Positions 6,869 to 9,970 of a DNA stretch of 9,970 nt are shown here, piece after piece (within the stretch, counting starts at the first letter, position 1; the number at the start of each line of letters is the position of its first letter). Made by a program: the position numbers and the translations under genes. The notes under the pieces were generated by a model that searched no databases, was not told the DNA's origin, and saw only the letters and a program-made list of their open reading frames with translations. The stretch is from NCBI GenBank assembly GCA_964427965.1, contig CAYRWK010000029.1, positions 1 to 9,970 on the forward strand. The letters run 5' to 3'. The DNA is from CAYRWK01 sp964427965. Its GTDB lineage: Bacteria; Patescibacteriota; WWE3; UBA101185; UBA10185.

Positions 6869-7915
6869 ATGAACATCAAATTTCGTATCACAATTATTAT
6901 CGTTACCCTGCTGGTCGCTGTGTGTTTTACAGGCGTCGCGTTGGCAGGATCGTCCCAAACCACAGTTAACGTCCCCGTGGATGATTGTTGGACAGGGGAG
7001 CCTGAGGTTTTTACTTCAACAGTCGTGTTGTTGCACCCAACCTGCGGCTTTGTCATCGAGTGGGAAACCACGGATGGCCAAGGTTGGAAGCTTTACGGAG
7101 TAAACGCCGAACTGCCTGGTACCAAAATCATCCTTCCCCAAGAAACCACTTGGGCTCAGGTTTGGAGGATGAGTACCTGGGATGTTGAGTATCAGAGGCC
7201 GTACTGGGCGGATTTCCAAAACGATCTGGCGGTTTCTCGAGCAGGCCAGATTGGTATACCCGTAAGCGAGATTCCAACAGACACTTGGCCTGCTGAAGCG
7301 CTTATTGGGCTTGACTTTTGTCCCGAGGATGCTACCCAGGCCGCTTTGATGTACGGAGGGGATTCTGCAAACTGGACGAGGATTACCGGTTATCCAGGTC
7401 AGTTTTGTGGATGGTATTTTGAATCAAATCTCTCGAGGGATGTTTATATTCCCGAGGGATCTGTGTTTACCGTCTACAATATAACTGGGGATCTGAACTA
7501 CCCGGGACCGTGGCATATAGAAACAAAGCTGGGTAGCATGTGGCTTGGAGACGTCGTTCCGCAACCGATGTTGTTTGTTGAAGCCCCAAGTAAAGCCCTG
7601 GTGGGTTCCAGCGTTACGGTGGAATTCTCAGCGAATTGGGGGGATACTTTTTCCTTTTGGTTTAACCCCCAATGGGAAGTACCCACCTTCGCTTATGAAG
7701 TATCGGGGTGTGAAAACATCAGTCCGTATGAACCCGAACCCTTTTTTGTCTGTAGTACCGGGGTTGATCATACTCTGATAATCACCGCTACTCAGGCGAC
7801 TGATATCAATATAAGCTTTGGTGTCACAAGTAATTTTTTTGGTGATACTATCGCCGAAAAAGATGTGAAAATCCAAGTTCGCTACGTAACATACCTCCCA
7901 ATTGTCAACCGCTAA
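6869..7915 (+). CDS. Secreted protein with signal peptide, C..VIEW module and YLPIVNR tail
   Basis: I do not recognise a named family. Residues 1-26 are a signal peptide: MNIKFR, a hydrophobic core to about 20, then VALA before GSS. C19 is not in a valid lipobox, so type I cleavage is expected. The mature protein has about 320 residues, is rich in Trp, Tyr and Pro, and has no membrane helix. Residues 59-90 match residues 121-152 of the protein at 2-661 without gaps (13 of 32 identical). A middle region (about 140-225) has Cys151 and Cys180. The last third (about 235-340) resembles an Ig-like beta sandwich with Cys281 and Cys295. It ends in TYLPIVNR, like the F/Y-LP-L/I-V-x-R tails I recall on many Chloroflexota exported proteins. 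GC content is higher than in the neighbouring AT-rich genes for much of its length (57% in 7021-7080). It has a strong promoter and Shine-Dalgarno site. Function unknown. Confidence 0.82.
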   Translation: MNIKFRITIIIVTLLVAVCFTGVALAGSSQTTVNVPVDDCWTGEPEVFTSTVVLLHPTCGFVIEWETTDGQGWKLYGVNAELPGTKIILPQETTWAQVWRMSTWDVEYQRPYWADFQNDLAVSRAGQIGIPVSEIPTDTWPAEALIGLDFCPEDATQAALMYGGDSANWTRITGYPGQFCGWYFESNLSRDVYIPEGSVFTVYNITGDLNYPGPWHIETKLGSMWLGDVVPQPMLFVEAPSKALVGSSVTVEFSANWGDTFSFWFNPQWEVPTFAYEVSGCENISPYEPEPFFVCSTGVDHTLIITATQATDINISFGVTSNFFGDTIAEKDVKIQVRYVTYLPIVNR

Positions 7916-7933
7916 TCCAGGGTTGACTACAAA

Positions 7934-8007
7934 GTGAAGCAGATGAAACACAAGTAAGAGAAAATCCAAAATACCGGACAACTCCCAACGTGCCTCATCT
8001 GCTTCAC
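7934..8007. repeat. Large inverted repeat between convergent genes, candidate bidirectional terminator
   Basis: GTGAAGCAGATGA (7934-7946) and TCATCTGCTTCAC (7995-8007) are perfect 13-base inverted arms around a 48-base centre. After two mismatches, three more pairs are possible (7949-7951 with 7990-7992). It starts 19 bases after the stop of the secreted-protein gene and lies between convergently transcribed genes, which suits a terminator. No T-run follows on the plus strand; the minus-strand flank reads TTTGTAG. Confidence 0.6.
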
Positions 8008-8055
8008 AAACCTTAAATTATAACTCGAAATATCTAAAGATAGTTGTAGTTTGGG

Positions 8056-8067
8056 GTTTGTACAAAC
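8056..8067. repeat. 12-base perfect palindrome
   Basis: GTTTGTACAAAC is its own reverse complement. It lies seven bases beyond the stop codon of the minus-strand gene at 8075-8722. It could be a protein-binding site or chance in AT-rich DNA. A smaller TATCT-AA-AGATA near-palindrome lies at 8031-8042. Nothing else is evident in this gap. Confidence 0.3.
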
Positions 8068-8074
8068 GTTAATA

Positions 8075-8722
8075 TTACCTTCCTACCACATTCTTTTCCG
8101 AAACCACACTCATAACCCCCGTACAAGAAGAATAAGTCCCTGTAACAATCACATCTTTACCTTCATAATCTGTAAGTAAAACCTTATTCGGGTGCACAAT
8201 GTTTATGGTTTCCCCGTTAACATCCAACAAAATACTTCTATCCTCTGTAACATACTTTGTCGTAGTTTGTGAAATAGGGGACAACCTTCTATAAATTCTA
8301 CTAAAAACAGACACATCAGTACTTGTATCGGGAACCTCCACAGATAAATTCTTAATAACACCGCTTTTTGAAGTAAACACCTGCTTACACACAGTCTGCC
8401 CCTTACCAAGTTGAAAGGCCGCAAACAAAAAGATAGGAAGTGCAATAAGGGGGATAGTAAACTTTAAACTAAACGTAGTAGACTGATGTTTTTTAATCTC
8501 CTGTAACAGTGCATACACCTTTTTTAACGGATTCGTAACCTTGATATCAATAAGAGTTTCCGGATCATCAGTTTGCTTGGCACTAACCAAACTGCTAATA
8601 AAATTTATTGTTCCGCTGGTCTTTTGTTCTGTTTTAATGAAATCATTGCTACTGCCACGAGGTTGATAGTATGTTTTTGTACCGCTTTCGGCTTTGTCAA
8701 AGTCTTGGGCAGAGACTTGCAT
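8075..8722 (-). CDS. Single-helix membrane protein with extracytoplasmic C-terminal domain, hypothetical
   Basis: I cannot name a family, though similar proteins seem familiar from Patescibacteria genomes. Of 215 residues, 1-87 are hydrophilic and probably cytoplasmic, containing DPETLIDIKVTNPLKKVYAL (53-72), which looks conserved. One membrane helix spans about 88-105 (FTIPLIALPIFLFAAFQL), preceded by lysines, which favours the N terminus inside. Residues 106-215 would lie outside and include two cysteines, C112 and C200, able to form a disulfide. The final part (about 163-208) has an alternating beta pattern, with GKDVIVTGTYSSCTGVMSVV resembling a small OB-like fold. There is no signal peptide. 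The ATG at 8722 is chosen because a -10 box ends eight bases before it; there is no Shine-Dalgarno site. It lies 63 bases downstream of the ATPase gene on the same strand but has its own promoter. Function unknown. Confidence 0.7.
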   Translation of the reverse strand: MQVSAQDFDKAESGTKTYYQPRGSSNDFIKTEQKTSGTINFISSLVSAKQTDDPETLIDIKVTNPLKKVYALLQEIKKHQSTTFSLKFTIPLIALPIFLFAAFQLGKGQTVCKQVFTSKSGVIKNLSVEVPDTSTDVSVFSRIYRRLSPISQTTTKYVTEDRSILLDVNGETINIVHPNKVLLTDYEGKDVIVTGTYSSCTGVMSVVSEKNVVGR

Positions 8723-8730
8723 ATATAAAG

Positions 8731-8758
8731 ATTATAGGGATTTTGAAATAAATGCAAA
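8731..8758 (-). promoter_or_regulatory. Promoter of the small membrane-protein gene; near-leaderless
   Basis: On the minus strand TTTGCA (8758-8753) and TATAAT (8736-8731) are 16 bases apart. Eight bases separate the -10 box from the ATG at 8722, so the mRNA would have a leader of zero to two bases. No Shine-Dalgarno site is present. Confidence 0.6.
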
Positions 8759-8785
8759 TATGCTCGCGATATGGCTACCTGCACA

Positions 8786-9916
8786 CTAAAGAACAAACTC
8801 CAGGTAGTTGTCTCTGTTTACAGTTGTTGCTTCAGTTTTATAGGCATCTTTAAAGCTTTTTGGTGTTTTAGCGTGGCTTTTTACTCCAAGCTTAAACTCG
8901 TAAGCCTGTATTCCTGTCGATCGTTTCTCAATCCAGTCTATCTCAGCCTTCAGATAGTCTCTCCAGAAAAAACACGAAGCTGTATCTCGGCTATACTCCA
9001 ATTTCTTTAATCTCTCTGTCACTAAGAAGTTTTCCCACAAGGCCCCAACATCCGTCCTGCTATCCAGCGGTTGAAATTGATTAATAAGAGCATTTCTGAT
9101 GCCCGTATCGTAGAAGTAATATTTCTTACTTCGAGCAACTTCTGTCCTCAAGTTTGAGGAGAAGGAGCCTACTTTAAAAATAATAAAACTCTTTTCCAAT
9201 AGATCCAGATATCTAGATACCGTAACCACACTAACAGATAACTTTTGAGCAAGTTCGTTTAGGGAGACCTCGTTGCCTATTTGGAACGCGAGCAAAGTAG
9301 TTAGTTTTTTAATAGTATCTTTATTGGCTATTTGCTCCAGATTAAACAGATCCATAAACAGATAATCCTCTGTGATCGAAATCAAATAGTCCTGTTTTTC
9401 TTTTTGAGTTGCAAGCTGGTATGCATATGGGTAACCGCCGTATAACAATTGATTAGGTAGTAAGTACGGTAGTTCGTGGTCTTTTACATTTACACTGACT
9501 TCTTTAACAGAAAGGGGATATAATTTGTACTTGACCGTTCTTCCGGTAAGCGTTTCTTGTAAACCTTGTGCCAAATCAAGAGAAGATGAGCCTGTAACAA
9601 AAACCTTTTTTTGTGGAAATTTATCTATAATTATCTTAAGAGCCAGCCCTATGTTTGGTATTCTTTGGGCTTCGTCCACCGCAAGAACCTCATATTTTTC
9701 GATCAGCTGGGTTAGCTTTATTTCTGATGTGTTACTTAGTAGATCTCTTGCTTCTTGGGTATCCCCATTTAAGCTAAGAGTTCTTGTTTTGTCAAAGTCA
9801 CTTAGTATTTGATCTAGAAGGTATGTCTTTCCAACACGTCTAGCTCCGTATATAACTGTAATAAACCCGGGTTTCTGTGCTTTTAAAACGACTTCTTTAA
9901 GTAATCTATCTATCAT
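8786..9916 (-). CDS. AAA-type ATPase with DUF4143 C-terminal domain
   Basis: This belongs to the AAA_14/DUF4143 family, common in bacteria and archaea, often variable between strains and of uncertain role (proposed links to mobile elements or toxin-antitoxin-like systems are not settled). Numbered from the ATG at 9916 (376 residues): Walker A GARRVGKT (24-31), Walker B VLAVDEAQ (77-84), the TGSSS sensor motif (108-112) and LTGR (123-126). LYGGYPYA (158-165) opens the DUF4143 part, followed by a winged-helix-like segment (about 217-241, NELAQKLSVSVVTVSRYLDL). The C terminus has a PD-(D/E)xK-like pattern: D327 in EIDWIE and E340/K342 in YEFKLG. The domain looks complete. A longer reading from TTG at 9955 adds 13 residues, but its codons overlap the promoter, so ATG 9916 is preferred. 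It is transcribed toward the small membrane-protein gene and probably sits in the cytoplasm. Confidence 0.88.
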   Translation of the reverse strand: MIDRLLKEVVLKAQKPGFITVIYGARRVGKTYLLDQILSDFDKTRTLSLNGDTQEARDLLSNTSEIKLTQLIEKYEVLAVDEAQRIPNIGLALKIIIDKFPQKKVFVTGSSSLDLAQGLQETLTGRTVKYKLYPLSVKEVSVNVKDHELPYLLPNQLLYGGYPYAYQLATQKEKQDYLISITEDYLFMDLFNLEQIANKDTIKKLTTLLAFQIGNEVSLNELAQKLSVSVVTVSRYLDLLEKSFIIFKVGSFSSNLRTEVARSKKYYFYDTGIRNALINQFQPLDSRTDVGALWENFLVTERLKKLEYSRDTASCFFWRDYLKAEIDWIEKRSTGIQAYEFKLGVKSHAKTPKSFKDAYKTEATTVNRDNYLEFVL

Positions 9917-9923
9917 ACACGAA

Positions 9924-9952
9924 TTTATATCAAATTTGTTTACTGATGTCAA
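9924..9952 (-). promoter_or_regulatory. Consensus promoter of the ATPase gene; leaderless arrangement
   Basis: On the minus strand TTGACA (9952-9947) is followed after 17 bases by TATAAA (9929-9924). Seven bases then lead to ATG at 9916. Transcription should start at or next to the ATG. This placement argues against translation from the TTG at 9955, which lies upstream of the -35 box. Confidence 0.7.
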
Positions 9953-9970
9953 CAAATTTAGTATAAATAT

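Noticed and set aside
7403..7462. A second, internal copy of the C..VIEW module in the secreted protein (around C180, FCGWYFE then VYIP)
   Set aside because: The cysteine-to-proline spacing is 15 residues instead of 31 and few residues match, so the likeness is too weak to call a repeat.
7628..7981. Minus-strand open frame overlapping the end of the secreted-protein gene
   Set aside because: It starts inside a well-supported gene, would run through the inverted repeat at 7934-8007, and has no recognisable domain.
684..8007. The two inverted repeats as integron attC recombination sites
   Set aside because: The GTTRRRY and RYYYAAC core sites expected at the ends are absent, the stems lack the typical bulged bases, no integrase is in the window, and the gene at 6869 has its own promoter.
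8786..9916. ATPase plus small membrane protein as a new defence system
   Set aside because: DUF4143 ATPases are widespread and each gene has its own promoter; nothing in the sequence ties the two proteins together functionally.
1..9970. Alternative genetic code (TGA read as Gly or Trp)
   Set aside because: No stop here is TGA, but all large frames run complete without needing read-through of TGA, their domains are intact, and tryptophan is encoded by TGG.

Overview
The window most resembles a chromosomal segment of a Candidate Phyla Radiation (Patescibacteria) bacterium, perhaps the Microgenomates/Katanobacteria side. This is inference from gene types: a very large GT-C-like membrane protein with a long outer domain, a DUF4143-type ATPase, a one-helix membrane protein of a kind I associate with these genomes, AT-rich coding, and starts without Shine-Dalgarno sites. 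No ribosomal or other marker gene is present to confirm it. The genes read cleanly with the standard bacterial code; the seven stops are TAA or TAG, never TGA.

Layout. (1) Positions 2-661, plus: the 3' end of a GC-richer gene for a surface or secreted protein, with a Pro/Thr-rich stalk and a C-terminal beta-type module. A large inverted repeat (684-752) follows. (2) Positions 823-6692, plus: an AT-rich glycosyltransferase cluster. It holds a GT4 enzyme (823-2115), a 1254-residue polytopic GT-C-like protein that overlaps it by one base (2115-5879), and a GT2 polyprenyl-phosphate sugar synthase-like enzyme with its own promoter (5928-6692). (3) Positions 6869-7915, plus: a GC-richer secreted protein with a signal peptide, strong promoter, strong Shine-Dalgarno site and a C-terminal tail YLPIVNR. 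A second large inverted repeat (7934-8007) follows. (4) Positions 8075-9916, minus: a small one-helix membrane protein and, upstream of it, a DUF4143-type ATPase, each with its own promoter.

How the genes may work together (inference): the GT2 enzyme would load a sugar onto a lipid carrier on the inner face of the membrane. The GT-C-like protein would use lipid-linked sugar on the outer face, and the GT4 enzyme would build the acceptor in the cytoplasm. The flanking secreted proteins could be displayed on, or modified by, the same surface glycan.

Three things stand out. First, four genes have a -10 box ending 6-8 bases before the ATG, so their mRNAs should be leaderless or nearly so; the secreted-protein gene at 6869 instead has a leader with GGAGG. 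Second, the two secreted proteins share a 32-residue ungapped segment (13 identities) centred on C..VIEW. Third, each is followed about 20 bases after its stop by an inverted repeat of about 70 bp. No CRISPR array, tRNA, rRNA, transposase or integrase was seen.
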